64,000 nt of DNA from Craterostigma plantagineum (GCA_027422505.1 JAPQWV010000660.1:240063-304062); one strand, 5' to 3'. Counted from the first letter of the stretch, positions 47,509 through 60,690 are shown. A program made the numbers and translations. The notes: a model not told the origin generated them from the sequence alone.

Positions 47509-48563
47509 TTAGTCCCAAACTCTGATAGCTAGTGTAGAGTGTTCCACGAGAGTTAAACGGAGTTATAATGGTCAGTGGGATCAAGAATTATACTATCATC
47601 AAAGGACTCCAAGCTGGTTAATACACGTAAAATTTAGACAAGAATCATACATTGGTCAAGTGTTGAGCTTAGATTCGCAGACATTTCAGGAGAAAGCAAT
47701 CATATAAGTAATATCAAACAACAAGAGAAATGAAAGGAGCACGAACAATAATAGGAGAACCGACCTGATTAGTGCTTTCGAGCCTTCCTTTGTATACTCT
47801 CCCAAATCCACCTTCACCAAGAAGGCAATCTGCCCTAAAATTCTTTGTAGCTGCTGCTAACTCACGAAATGTAAATGTGTGTGCAGCTATATGACCCGAT
47901 CCACCATCAGTCGAAGATGTTTCCTTCTTTGCATTGAATGAAGGATTATTCTTTAGCTTCTCTGTCACATGACAGAAAAAAAGAAGTCAAAATTAAATTA
48001 CATACCTCAGATCATGATTTATGATGCTAATGTCAAAGCTAGTCAAAGCCAATCATAAGAGAAGAATATGGAAACCGCAACGTTCATCCACGCATCTCTT
48101 AAACAAAAGCCTTAAAAGACGCGCAATCTAAAGAAGATTCGATCTTTGCCACCACAATAGCTCAAGTAACATATTTCTCTCAAGAACGAAACAACAGCCA
48201 ACGACAGCCAACCAACCAATATTGCCTCTCGATAAGCATTTGAACCCAAATCGAGCTGAATCGAGAGAGCAGCACAAAGAGTAGTATAAAAAGCCAAAAC
48301 TCGCCACATTCTCAAGTACATCAGTAAGTAGATACAACAAATATGAAGTCAAAGAAAGGAACATAACTTGAACGACTAGCTGAACCACCACAATACCAGC
48401 TTCTGAATCCTACAATGTGCAGTGCATCCCAAAAATCAATCTGTTGCAATTTCCACTACTCCATACCTGAATTTGATGGGATCTGATCTTTCACGGACTT
48501 GTCTTCATGTTTCTTCTTTGCTCCTCCTTTCTTCGATTTACCAGCGCAGAGAAACCAACCCAT
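46240..48563 (-). CDS. PBL-type receptor-like cytoplasmic kinase (RLCK-VII)
   Basis: Five exons: 48563-48467, 47961-47765, 47278-47089, 46983-46592, 46515-46240; 383 aa, all phases close. The start [12 protein letters not shown] gives Gly2 for N-myristoylation and Cys6 for palmitoylation, so the protein should sit on the plasma membrane. The kinase begins [13 protein letters not shown] and has [30 protein letters not shown] (Y for H, normal in RLCK-VII), DFG and [14 protein letters not shown]. The C-terminal tail is short and basic, without the long extension of PBL27. Relatives relay signals from pattern-recognition receptors such as CERK1/FLS2; the exact orthologue is unresolved. (AG)n in the leader at 48631-48650 and (CT)n/(CA)n in intron 2 are microsatellites. 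Confidence 0.93.
47438..47508. repeat. (CT)n-(CA)n compound microsatellite
   Basis: A CT run with one break, followed by about nine CA units, in intron 2 of the PBL kinase. Simple-sequence DNA with no element ends. Confidence 0.9.
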
Positions 48564-49053
48564 TTCGGAATCTGTTTACGCAGATGCTTTGCGATTGTGA
48601 AATCTTGCGCCTGATTGTGTTAGTGATGACAGAGAGAGAGAGAGAGAGGACGAACGACTCTTTGAAGAAAGAGAAAGGAAAGAGGTAATTGGGTCCCAGA
48701 GAAGCAGACAAAAAAGCGATTTTAAGAAGTTATGCAATAAATGGGAAACTTAGCACGCAAAGTCCTCCAAAACATTTACTTTGGCGCATAACACCATAAA
48801 ATCTTGTGTTAATTTATTTCTGCTTTTGCTCACTAATGAAACGATATGAAAATTGAAACGTTATTGTTTTATTTTATTTATGCTCTATATCGTGGACTAC
48901 AGTGAAATCTAAATTAATAATATTGTGACCCTCTAATTCTATTAATTTAAAGAGATATATCGATAAATTAATATTTTATTAATTAAAAGATAAACTTTTA
49001 AATTAAGTTACTTTTGTATTTCTATATGTTTCATTGATTATATTCTCCCATCA
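48564..49053. other. 5' flank of the PBL kinase
   Basis: Leader with an (AG)n run, then AT-rich promoter DNA. Nothing else recognised. Confidence 0.4.
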
Positions 49054-49062
49054 AATAATTTG

Positions 49063-49463
49063 GGTGAATTTACAGAAAAATACCAATTGTATAACAAATT
49101 TGCAAATCAGTACCAATGAAAGAAAAGTTTTTATATAAGTACCCGTTCGTACCATTTTCCCGATCTTGACATATCTTTTTATATGTGTATGTGTACCATG
49201 TTACGCATTCATAGTACCCACATATGGGTACCTATATACGTTTTATACAGTACCTTACGGCTGACTATATGATGACCATTTTCTGCTGTATTACCACAAT
49301 ATGTTTCTCTATGTTACCTAAATGTGTGATATGATGTACCTTGGCGGGCAGGTACCAATGTGCAAAAAATTTATTCTGAACAGGTACATGCATATAAAAA
49401 ATACTGACAGGGTACTGACTTACTAATTTTTTATATTAATGGGTATTTTTATGTAAAATCTTC
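49063..49463. mobile_element. Mutator-type MITE, 401 bp
   Basis: Inverted ends GGTGAATTTACAGAAAAATA and GAAGATTTTACATAAAAATA (complement), with ~80-bp arms carrying repeated AGTACC motifs. Flanked by an exact 9-bp duplication AATAATTTG at 49054-49062 and 49464-49472. No coding capacity. Confidence 0.82.
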
Positions 49464-49775
49464 AATAATTTGTTTGTAACTAAATACATATATTCATGTA
49501 TAATGTTAAGTCATTCCATACCATTAACAGTTATATTCGTGGACACCGGAACTATTGACTGCAATTTAAGAAGTTAGTTATGAAATCCAATTAGATTTAA
49601 AATTTAAGAAAACGCTAGTAACAAAAGATTAACCTTTTATCAAATTATCATAAATTTAAGGAGACAGTTGGTATGCTGTCCAATTTTGATTTAGAAATTG
49701 GTATTTTCGTCAGTTCACTATTTGGAGTATCAAACACACAATTTCATGCGGATGGGTGTTAAATAAATTATTAGA

Positions 49776-50225
49776 GCTGGCAATTGAACCCGCCGCCCCG
49801 CGGCCATTTCTCAAGCCCTCTAGGGAGCTGGCCTAGGCGGGCAATCCCACGCCGACCGCGGGCTTTGGTGAGGTGGCCTTGGCCGTGGTCAGATCCCCCA
49901 GTATTATATAATAATTTTTTTATTAAATATTGATATTTAAATAAATTATATAGGCTTTTTAATATTTTTGGGCTTCGATTTTTATTTAATCAAGCGTCAT
50001 AATGCAAATAATTATTGTTAACGAGATTATATTAGAATTAATTTCGAGCTTTAATATTTATTTTTAAAATTTTTTATTTTTTTTTTCTTTTTTATTGTTT
50101 TTTTTATTTGGGCGGGCCAACCCGCTGTCCGTCTAGAGGGTGGGGCGGCCTTCATTTTTCAGGCCCGCCACAACTGGCTTAACCACGCCGGCCCTGCCGA
50201 TCCGTTTTGACATAAATTGGACGGG
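49776..50225. mobile_element. degenerate GC-rich hAT-like remnant
   Basis: The left edge TAGAGCTGGCAATTGAACCC resembles the TAGGG-TTGGCAA ends of the hAT MITE at 10419. GC-rich arms (GGCGGGC, GGCCCGCC) flank an AT core, the same plan. I found no matching right terminus or target duplication, so it is probably truncated. Confidence 0.4.
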
Positions 50226-50271
50226 TAAGGAATTTCACCCAAAAAAAACTCTTTCTGGATAGTTTGCATTA

Positions 50272-50772
50272 GAGCATCTCCAACCCGCATCGCAAAAATA
50301 CAGTTAAGTCTGCACAATACTGCAGTTGCTACAGTGCTTTTACTCCAACCTATAAACTTTGTTTTCTACACTAATTTCACACCAATCCATTAACTCTATT
50401 TTCTACTCTAAAAACCAAATTTCTATATTAAACTTTATCTTATAATAATTAAAAGTCAATAAGATTATAATTTATAAATTTAACATTTTATTTAATTTAT
50501 TAAATTAAAACGAAAATATAAATTAACATTATTTTTAATTCTATTATTATAAGAATATCATATATTAAATATAATGAAAATATTTTTATTAAATAAATAA
50601 AATAAATTGGAAGCACAACAAAATTTTTGTGTTGGATATTGTGTGTACTCTACATCTAGAGTATCTCTGCTAATCAACAGAATATTAATGTTAGATATAG
50701 AATCCCATTAGAGTAAATACATACTTTATCTTTGTGTTTTACACAAAAATAAAGTACCCGTTGGAGATGCTC
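50272..50772. mobile_element. Tourist-type MITE (PIF/Harbinger)
   Basis: Inverted ends GAGCATCTCCAACCCGC and GAGCATCTCCAACGGGT (complement), flanked by the TTA target duplication (50269-50271 and 50773-50775). TTA/TAA duplication with GAGCATCTCCAAC ends is typical of plant Tourist MITEs. It is 501 bp, AT-rich and non-coding, and lies ~100 bp beyond the 3' end of the CNOT4-like gene. Confidence 0.85.
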
Positions 50773-50878
50773 TTAGGACGACATAATGAGTTCAATCAAA
50801 ATGCCGAATTCGACTTCTAACAAGGTCATTATCATCTTAATTCATAACAATCATAATAACAAAAGCAAGTTTCCCTGC

Positions 50879-53800
50879 TTATAACCTAAAAAACTTGGAG
50901 GAAGAATATATATCATCAGAACTAAGCATTAAATCCTCGCAAGGAGGAGGACAGTAATTGTTGACTCCTAATCTCTTGTTTCTCTCATACTCTTGAAGTT
51001 TAGCCAATTCTCCTTTATGCCGACCATCATCCAAACTATGCCTAAAGCCAAGCCCGTTTATGTATTTCTGATTCTGTTGCTGCACGAAAGAAGGCGCGTT
51101 GTAGTTTTCAAGTTGATCGACTAATGTTGAACGCTCTGAGATAATCCCATTTCCAATATGGCCTATAGAATCGTAACTCTGTTTCTGAGTAGAGAAAGGC
51201 GTCTGGTGTGGCCAAGCAGGCATTTGAGAAAATATAGAGTCTTGATGTGATGATGATGATGATGATGATTGCTGCATTAAGTTCCAGAGTCTCGACTCAT
51301 CATCGACGCGATTGGAGCCATCAGTAAAACCACCATTGAATGCAGATGGTTGAAGGGTGGAAGAAGCATTGACCCACTGATTACCTGATAGTAATGACAG
51401 AAAAACATTATTATGTTGAGCATTATTTGAAACAGGGAGACCAACCACATGATGGAATGGAGCACAAACCAGAAGCTGGGCGGCTCAGGGATGTTCTATA
51501 GCATGTAGAGAAACCTGGCGGCGGATACCTAATGGGTAGAGTTGATCCCCTCGGGGCCAAACTTTGTGCTCCAGTTGCTGTATAGAAATTATGTGACATT
51601 AGCACTAAAATTTAGATGACAAACTTGGAACACGCTACAATCAAGAAAATACTATTACCCCAATATTGTGGCTTACATAGGTGTTGAGCTGTCTCCCCAC
51701 ACTTTGGAGTGATAGAACTGGAAATTGATTTGCAACGCCATTTGGCTTCAGTAATGGATACCGAACTAGGTCACTGTTTAAGGGATTCCAGGAAGAACCA
51801 CGCAGCCCATCAGTTTCCTCGACTAAATCAGAGTAAACAGGCATTTGGAAAGAATCTTCACACAAATCTAAGTCTATGGACAGAATATTCGAGATAATGC
51901 TCCTCTCCACAACATCTAATGCAGATTTATCCTCATCACTGGCCAAATTGCTATCATCGATTCTTCGTAGGTGCTCAACTATTTCCTCATCGGAAAAAGA
52001 TCTGGAATTTCTATAAAGCCTATCACATTTAGCAGAACTCTGAAAGCTCGTCTCCAATGCTGAATTATTTAAAACAGAGTTCTCACACCTCACTGGTAAG
52101 GAAGCTTCATCCTCATGAGTATTTTGTAGTGAACTGCATTCCGCGCTAAAACCATCCCTACTTTGTTTAGTTTCTTGCAATAATGCAGACAGATCAGACG
52201 TTGTTGAAGGATAATTTGGAAAAGGGAAAAAGGCCACTTGACCTGAGCAACGGTTATCATTTGAACCTTGATCCTCAAACCATAAAGAATCTTCCTTGGT
52301 AGTACACTTGGAAAATTCTTATATATTTCATTTCCAATGGAATTAGAGGATGAAACTTTGAGCAATGAAGGAAAAGAATATGGATCCCCTGCAGGCGTAT
52401 CTCCAGTAATCTTAATTGACGACAAGTCAGAAGAAATCTTAGCAATCCTTTTATCATCAGACTTTTCGCCATCTTTCCCGATAACAGATGGGCTCGATCG
52501 TCCAACAATATCTACAAAGGTTGTCGCTTTATGAGGTGCCATAACAGATCGGTCCTTCTCCTTAGGAAGGCTGTGACTGACAGAACCAATGTTATTTACA
52601 CGGCCATGACTTTTTTCCTGAACCATGACAGAAGAAAGCAGAGTGCCCCATCAAAACAGCACCGTGAAGGCAGAAAAATGTTAGCATCTTACACCGTGAC
52701 TGGAAATGCTTAGACAGATCTATATTAGACTCAAGTTAAAATTCATAAAGGGTCACCTACAGATATGTTACTTCTCAGAGGAGGTTTCTCACTTACACCG
52801 CTGGTAATACTGCAGACATCTTCTGGAGGGGGTAACACATTTCCAGAGCGTTCAAGTGCATTATTTGTAGAACCAACAATTTGTTGAACTCTACCCCTTT
52901 AGACCCGTACAAAGAAAAGAAAAGATCGTCAGAAACAGCAAAACTTACTACAGGTAAACAACAATCACTTTTGCAGGGAATGCCACGACATGAATGAAAT
53001 ACACGGAGATTAATTTCAGCCTAAAAAGATCTCAAAGAAATAATTTTCCACAATAGCCTGATTTTGTAGAACCAATATGCAAAGATTCATTTCTCTTAAT
53101 AAAATGTAAAAAAACATTTTGAGATTCAAATACTCATATTCCAAATAAAGAAAGAAAGGTAACATCAGTTGTAAATAAATATCACTGATACACACTGCTG
53201 CTTTATGTTCAGTACCTTGTGTGCACTGCAGCAACCTCATCTTTCCCAAAACTATCCTCATCGTCACCAATACTATGCAAATATAAACAAGTACTATTGT
53301 TGCAAGGCTGCGTAAGAAAAATTAGAGATCTGAGCAATCTTTAGAGTTTCAATTACATTTGTAACAAGGCACGTGTCAAAACCAAACATAGAAAAGATAG
53401 AAACAATATATGTATATGTATATGTATATATACATATATTACCATGTTTTTCAACCAAGCATGGCAGTACTTTGCTGTTCCAAATGATGCTCTGCGTGAA
53501 GACTCGTCGTTAACATCACATCAATTTAATCAGCCATGTCATCGATATAAGTAAGAGGAACAGTTATTACCTCAAATATCTACCATCTAGAACAAAACCA
53601 TGCACCGATTGAATACATCGTAAAGCCTCCTCCTGTCTTGAATATGTAATATATCTGGAAGGAGCCATTATAAAGGCATACAAACGTCAAAACCATTCTT
53701 TTGCATACTTACCAAACAGCTTCTACAACATAGTGGGGTTTACAATGAAACGATGAAACAGAATCGTATCTTACAGAGCCGCACGCATCAACCAAGCATA

Positions 53801-54999
53801 CAGAATCAAAATAGCAAATGAATATTGCATCCTTAGACTTTTATTGCTGGATTTCAGAGATTTTTCACTCAACTTCACAGCTCAACATAGTTCATGGTTT
53901 CCCATCATACGAAATAAAAACAGAGAAGAAAAAATGGATATCAAAAGTTTAAGAGAAGCAGCCAATTAGATTTAATAACATAAACAACCAACCATAGCAC
54001 ATTTGTTAATAACAACTTATAAAGCATCGAACTCACACACTGCAAGTGTCATTGATGAACTGTTGAATGGTCCCACCAGCTGTTCGTGATAGAGAAATTT
54101 TGGTCACTTTTCCATACTGACCAAAGTACTCTTTCCGCACTAATACCTGATAAATAAGTGCATGAAGAAAAATATGTTAGGCAGCAATCTGACAAGTAAT
54201 TAAAAACAAGGTAGAATATAAACACATTAGATATATAGATGGTCTCTGAGAAACAGAATACGGAGAGAGCTTCCTTACATCTTCATCAGCTAAACTGAGA
54301 GGTAGCCCAATCACATAGGCCATTTTACGCTGAATTACTCTAACATTCGTAAGATCTTTTTTGACTTCATCAGCCTTCGTCTTGCTCTTGGGTTGTTTGG
54401 CTTTCTTATTAGTATTTCTCATCGATGTCCTATTTAGAGAAAAACTAATACAAGACATCAACTATATTGGCTGATACTTGAAAAGGATAATCAGAAAGCA
54501 AAAGGTTTACAACCTTTCAATATTTTCTTGCATTGCCACAATTTTATCCTTCTCATATATTGATCGGCATGCAGGGCAGCGACCCTCTATTTTATCTTTC
54601 TCTGCCACGTTGATTAGCTGATGCCAACACCAAACACAGACCTGTAAATAGGTCAAACAATGCAAAGTTGTTTAGATCTTTCAGGCAGAGGAGAATTTAA
54701 ATTTCGTCGGTAAACAATGATATGAACAATATAAAGCAGAGAAGCACTAAATAAAAATTCCACACCAGAATGACAAGCTAACCGCAAACTTAAAGTCGTA
54801 ATACCTTTCTACTCTAACAAAGCAAGAATCAAGAAGATCATAGGTTGAATATCCAATTATCCATTACATGGAGAAGGTGTATATCGATCGGAAGGGAACA
54901 TACTTGATAACCACAAGTGCACGGCTTGAACTGCTGATCTGTCCAATCCATTTCCTCGGCACAAAGAGGGCACCTCTTCTCTCCTTCGTTACTCATCAT
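50879..54999 (-). CDS. CNOT4: CNOT4-like RING/RRM/CCCH protein, frame broken near the 3' end
   Basis: Ten exons: 54999-54904, 54641-54514, 54429-54279, 54146-54037, 53654-53571, 53491-53443, 53307-53216, 52890-52761, 52617-51677, 51577-50879. Exons 1-8 (280 codons) are intact. They hold a C4C4 RING (CPLCAEEMDWTD, CTCGYQVCVWCWHQL, RCPACRSIYEKDK), a coiled linker, an RRM (MAYVIGLPLSLADED, YITYSRQEEALRCIQSV) and a CCCH finger (CHAWLKNMPC-NNST-C-LYL-H). These are the NOT4 architecture of the CCR4-NOT complex: an E3 ligase acting in mRNA decay and translation quality control. In exon 9 the frame shifts by one base at about 52290-52298 (from FPSVLPR to DSLWFEDQGSNDNR). In exon 10 a TGA at 51487-51485 interrupts the frame. 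As read, only the N-terminal half plus a nonsense tail is made. Confidence 0.85.
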
Positions 55000-56540
55000 T
55001 CCTATTAGCATAACACAGCCATACAGCTAAAATCATACGCAAAACAACAAAATACGCAACCACAAAAACAAAAAAAACAAAAAAAAAGAAAGAAAGAAAT
55101 CGAAACAGAAAGAAATAATTTTGTTATCAATAGAAGATACATACCGTATCACCCAGAAACACATTAAACAGAGAACATCACCCAGAAACACATTAAAAAA
55201 AGAACAAGATTTCGCCTCAACATGACAGGATTAAACGGGAAAAAAGAAAGATAAAAAGAAAACCCTAAAACCCTCAAACAGGAAACAACATCCAGTGACC
55301 GCAAAAAAAAATCGCATTTCCCCAAACCAGATACCCTCATTCCTCACGCACGCGAAAAGAAAACATGACTATCATCTATGGTCCTCGTCAAATCAAGAGG
55401 TACCAACAAGCTCAATAAGCCGAGCACGCACAAATGTAAGCGCACATTGCGGGAAAAAAAAAATCAATTTAACCACCAATGCAGGTATGATTGAAAATTA
55501 ATATTGTACCAACTACAAAATTCCGTATCTGTATATCTAGTTCTGCGGTTCGCTTATGCGAAAATGTCAATGAGGCCTGGCGACGTCGTTTATACAGAAA
55601 CTCTTGTCTCGGTTCTTTTCCGTTGGTTTGTACGTCAAGTTCTACGATGCCTTCGAAAGTGAGGAGGTTGTGAATGCTATAATGCGCCGCGGGGTGGCGT
55701 AGGTGGTCGTGGATATGCGCCGCCCGTGCGAGGCTGTGGAGAGGATTGGTTAGAGAGAGTGAGTGAGAGACCTTTTTTTTCTTTTCCCTTTTTCTATTTT
55801 ATTAAAAAAAAATAACTTCACTTTATCAGGAAATGGCAATAAATGGTGGAGCGTGTGGTTTTTATTTGAACGGATACATACAGTGTGTTGATTTATTCAT
55901 TTTTGTACCTATTTTGTGAAACTGGAAAATGTTTTTCTTTTTATTAACATTCTGAATAGGATATTGCATTTTTATGTAGGGCCACACAATTTCAAGGCCC
56001 AATCCAAGCGGTATAAAGACGTAAATAACCCTACTGGTAATATACAATACAACCACTGAAACAGCAAATCGTAAATGTTCACATCTCTCCGCTGGGATCA
56101 TTTTGATAAATAGGAACATTTTTGGGTCATTTTAAAAAAGAGGAATAAGACTTGGTCAATTAAAAAAAGAGGAACTTCTTTAATTAATTAACTAAACCTA
56201 ATTAATACCAAAGTAAATATATATATATATATATAATACCAACGACGACGAGTAACGGCAATTAACGCGACCAACCACCTTCACGAACTAGATCGAGACA
56301 TCCAACCGAAGCAAAAGAGAGCCGAAACGTCTGAACCATCGAAACACCAAGCTCCAAGAAGCATATACAGTAAGTAATGGGGCAAAATTCATGTATCGCA
56401 TTTTACATTATCGGGCATTGCAAGTTTCGTTCATGTTAACAACATTTCACATTTCTAGCATCGGGTATTAGATTTTCGCATCATTGGGTAGTTATGGGTA
56501 GCATTTTCACGGTAGATCTGGTGCGGATTTGAAGAAAAAT
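55000..56540. other. CNOT4-like promoter and unremarkable DNA
   Basis: A-rich leader next to the CNOT4-like start, then intergenic DNA. A (TA)n run lies at about 56217-56236. The left end of the MuDR element must lie in or near 56.1-56.5 kb, but I could not fix it. Confidence 0.4.
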
Positions 56541-56545
56541 TTCGT

Positions 56546-56925
56546 TTTCGGTTTATTCGAATAAATTATTCTAATTTTTTTCTGCTCGAAAAGATTACTC
56601 GGATAAAAGATTCCCGGTAGTATTAATTCGGGCACCTTACTCGAATAACTCGGAAAGGTTACTCGAATAATACTCATCACTTCTAAATATTATATACATG
56701 AATTTTCGATTTATCTTAGTTCGTAAAGGATGCATGGCTTCTCGAACGTTATTCGAAGGGTATTCAGAACTCGAATAAAATTTTTCAAATGTTTCGAGCA
56801 CCTCGAATCACATTTACAGTATTCGAGTATGGTATTCGGTTTTTTCCCCAACTCGAAAGACTTACTCGAATAATTTTGATTTTTCGAGTTTTAGATTTAT
56901 TCGAATATTTCATTTGTAACTAATG
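56546..56925. repeat. TTCGAG-rich subterminal zone, left
   Basis: Many short direct and inverted copies of TTCGAG, ACTCGAATAA and TTATTCGAATA. Dense subterminal motifs of this kind often serve as transposase-binding sites. Upstream of the transposase start. Confidence 0.7.
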
Positions 56926-56962
56926 TTTATTTATGTGATTTATTTATTTATATGCAGGTTAT

Positions 56963-59237
56963 GCCGACCAGCATTATGATTGATTACGATGGAGAATGGA
57001 TAATTGGGGAAGATAATAAATATAGTTGGGTTCCAAGGATGGGAACAAATATAAAGCCCATGGGTTCGATGTTGATTGTTGTTTGCTGGAGGATCTGCGA
57101 AACGAAATATATGAGTCTATTAACTTAAGCGGGAGGCCGGAGTTAAAGTTTAGTTATCAACTATATATGAGAGGTATGGAAGGTTGTGCTCCATTGTATA
57201 TAAAGAATGATCGAGAATTGAAGGGTTATATTTACTTAGGGGGTCCAATGGATAGACCAATTCTCCGTGTGGAAATTGGACTCCCTGCGACCCTTGCCCG
57301 TCAAGCTCTTGCGGATGATGAAGTTGGTCCTGTTCCAATTGAGGTTCGTAGCGGTGGAGGTGGTTACAACGATGATTATTTTGACCGTATCATCGACTTT
57401 GGTGGAGACGAAGATGTGAATTATGGGGGTGAAGGTCACAATGAGGCGAACGTGCACGTCAACTCTGACGAGAATATTGTTACACGGCAGAACATGCACA
57501 TCAATTTTGATGGCGTAAACGAAGAAGATGCAGACAGGGATGACGAGGAGGAGGAGGAGGAGGAAAATGTAATTATTCCTAGTGATCGTTATTCTTTTAC
57601 CGACGGTTCTACATCAAAGTCGGTGATGAATTTGAGGATAAAAGGGCTGTCAAGAAGAGGATCCAAAGACTTGCTATAGATGCATGCTTCGAGGTCAAGA
57701 TTATAAATCTTCTCGATCGTACTACGGCGTGAGATGCAAAGAGGTGGGATGTACTTGGAGGATATGGACGGCAAGGAATAAGGATACAGCCGTATTCTCG
57801 GTTCGAACATATTGCAACACACATACGTGCGACCTTGCAAATCGGAACGCAAGACTCACTCAAGCATCATCAACCTCCGTGAGTGATATGCTTCTTGAAT
57901 CTTTTCAGGGTTCTACAAGTACACCGGCCCCTAAACTAATTCAAACAATGATGAGAAATCGTGGGATCGAAGTTTCATACTTCAAAGCATGGAAAGGAGG
58001 CATTTTAGCACAAAATGCAATGAAAGGTGACCCCGATGAGAGTTACAAGTTGGTTCCGTCATACCTGTCGACGTTGAGAAGGTTGAATCCGGGAACCATA
58101 GCGAGTCTATATCTAGACGATGAGCGGAGATTTAAACACGTATTCCTATCCCTCGGTGCTTGTATTGCGGGATACCGTCATATGAGGAAGGTTGTTTGCA
58201 TCGACGGTACTTGGTTGAAAGGAAAGTATAACGGTACGTTACTCATTGCATCAGCAGAGGATGGCGACAAACATCAGTTTCCTTTAGCTTGGGGTATAAT
58301 TGACGATGTGGAGTCGATAGACGCTTGGACGTGGTTTCTGAACGAGCTCTTGGCCGTCGTACCCAATGAGGCTGAACTTGTTATCGTATCCGATAGAGCT
58401 CCTTCAATCAAAGCCGCCGTTGCAAATGTCTACAGTCATGCACACCACGGTCATTGTATTTGGCATCTATCGCAAAATATGAAAGGCCGGTGTAAGAAGC
58501 AGGGTGCGACTGAGACATTCATACGGATTGCTAAGTTATACAAGCAAAGCGACTTTGATTCGCAATATAGGGATTTTGAGAAAATGTTTCCTGCAGCCCA
58601 TGCATATTTGGAAGCAAATGCTACTAAGGAACGATGGAGTCGAGCTTATTCTCCGACAACTCGCTATAACATCATGACTACGAACGGAGTGGAATCGATC
58701 AATGCAAGACTCCGTGAAGAAAGAAAGTTCCCGATCATTGCGCTTCTGGAATCAATACAGAGGATGACGACTGATTGGTTTGCTAGATACAGACAGCAGT
58801 CTATTCAGGCAACCACACAGTTTACCCCGACGGTGGAGACAATAATCCGTGAAAGGTATACGCTAAGTCAAGGGTATGAAGTTAGCGAAATCGCTCCGCA
58901 AGAGTATGATGTCCGATCTTCAGGGAGCCGTGCCGTCGTTAACTTGCAGTCGAAGACATGTACGTGCCGCCAATTCGACATCGATAGGATTCCTTGTTCG
59001 CATGCAATCGCAGCGAGTCTACGATCGAACACGTCTTTCTACCCGTTGTGTTCGGCTTATTATTCTGTCCTAACGTGGCAGTTTGCTTATCATGGACGAG
59101 TTTCGCCGGTTCCGGATCAAGCCGAATGGGATACCGTGGATCAATTGGTGCTGCTGCCACCTCGGTTCGTAGCAAGGCGTGGTCGGAGAAAAGAAAGAAG
59201 GTTTCCATCCGTCGGTGAGTTTGGTGGTAGACGCTAA
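56963..59237 (+). pseudogene. MuDR-family transposase, three frame breaks
   Basis: From ATG 56963 (MPTSIMIDYDGEWIIGED) the reading passes through frame changes near 57030, 57607-57620 and 57700-57710. The last joins GDEFEDKRAVKKRIQRLAID to SRSYYGVRCKEVGCTWRIW across one missing base. The third part (57684-59237, 517 codons) is intact. It holds the MULE DDE core with CIDGTWLKGKYNG (first Asp), VIVSDRAPSI (second Asp), HGHCIWHLSQN and a later acidic block (LEANATKERWSRAY). A SWIM zinc finger follows (CTCRQFDIDRIPCSHAIAAS). The N-terminus has a MuDR PB1-like region and an acidic DDEEEEEEEN stretch. Either the element is freshly dead or the assembly carries indel errors. Confidence 0.88.
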
Positions 59238-59939
59238 TTATATTTTGAAGTATGACGTTTTAGTATGTTGTTATGGATACTCTGAGATTGTGTCGTTGGG
59301 AAATATTCATGTTTGGCTAAATAATTGCAAAATTTTTCACTGTTTTTCGAGTACCGTTTGAACTCGAATAAAGTCGAATACGATACTCGGATAAGAAAGT
59401 TGAATAACGGAAGCTAAGTTGTCAATATTCGAGTTTCCATAAACCTCGAATAAACTCGAATACGGAACTCGTATAGAAACTTCTTTTTCGATTATAGGAA
59501 TTAATCGGATAAGTAGATTATATTCTAAGTTCAACTAGAACTTATTCGAGCTGACAATTTATTCGAAAACGTACCCGATTTAAGTACAATTATTCGAACT
59601 CATTCGAATAATTTTTTTGTTTATACGAATTTTAATTATCTCAATCCGTAGATGTAGAAATATCAATATTTTGATGTTTTAGGGCCTTGATGATGTTAAT
59701 AAGTCGCTTGATGAAGATAAACAATTTTTGACAAAAATCTTCCCTGACATATAATGGAACACGTTGGTACATTATACTTTAATATAGAATTGTTATCAAT
59801 GTGTTCTTCATATAAACATTTGGTAAAGATGATTTTTTTTTTTCTAATTTTAATATTATTTACTATCATGAATCTGCAAAAACTATATTACTTAAGAAAC
59901 ACATTTAGCTTTTTCACGATTACAATAATACGAAAATTT

Positions 59940-60690
59940 TCGTTGTTCTAATTTATTCGAGTTAAGTGTTCGCTCGAATAAAATCGAATAAATAATTCGT
60001 TTAATGAACAACTATTCGAGAGTTAGATTTACTCGAATAACAGAGAGTTTTGAAACTTAAATGATTCGTTGTTTCAAATTATTCGTATTAAGATTTTACT
60101 CGAATAAAATCGTATAGGTTATTCGGATAATGGAATATAATTCGAGTGTTAGATTTACTAGAATAACAGAGAGTTTTGAAACTTAGATAGTTTCGTTGTT
60201 TTCAACTTATTCGAATTAAGATTTCGCTCGAATAAAATCGAATAAATTATTCGTATAAGGGGATATTATTCGAGTCTCAGATTTACTCGGATAACAGAGA
60301 GTTTTGAAGCTTAGATGGTTTCGTTGTTTCAACTTATTCGAATTAAGATTTCGCTCGAATAAAATCGAATATGTTATTCGTATAAGGGTATATAATTCGA
60401 GTGTTAGATTTGCTCGAATAACAGAGAGTTTTGAAGCTTAGATGGTTTCGTTGTTTCAACTTATTCGAATTAAGATTTCGCTCGAATAAAATCGAATAAA
60501 TTATTCGTATAAGGGGATATAATTCGAGTCTCAGATTTACTCGAATAACAGAGAGTTTTGAAGCTTAGATGGTTTCGTTGTTTCAACTTATTCGAATTAA
60601 GATTTCGCTCGAATAAAATCGAATAAGTTATTCGTATAAGGGAATATAATTCGAGTGTTAGATTTACTCGAATAACAGAAAGTTTTGAAA
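59940..60690. repeat. 127-bp tandem array, about six units
   Basis: The marker CGAATTAAG (or a close variant) followed by a CTCGAATAAAATCGAATA block recurs at 59958, 60084, 60212, 60339, 60466 and 60593, steps of 126-128 bp. Each unit also carries TTATTCGTATAAGGG, AGATTTACTCGAATAACAG and GAGAGTTTTGAA. Later units are most alike, which suggests recent local expansion. Internal motifs match the left subterminal zone. Confidence 0.9.

Noticed and set aside
49776..50225. A complete hAT element
   Set aside because: Only the left end resembles a hAT terminus; no right inverted end or 8-bp duplication found, so kept as a low-confidence remnant.
59940..60690. Evenly spaced repeats resembling a CRISPR array
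   Set aside because: Units are contiguous 127-bp tandem repeats in a plant transposon, with no unique spacers and no cas genes.
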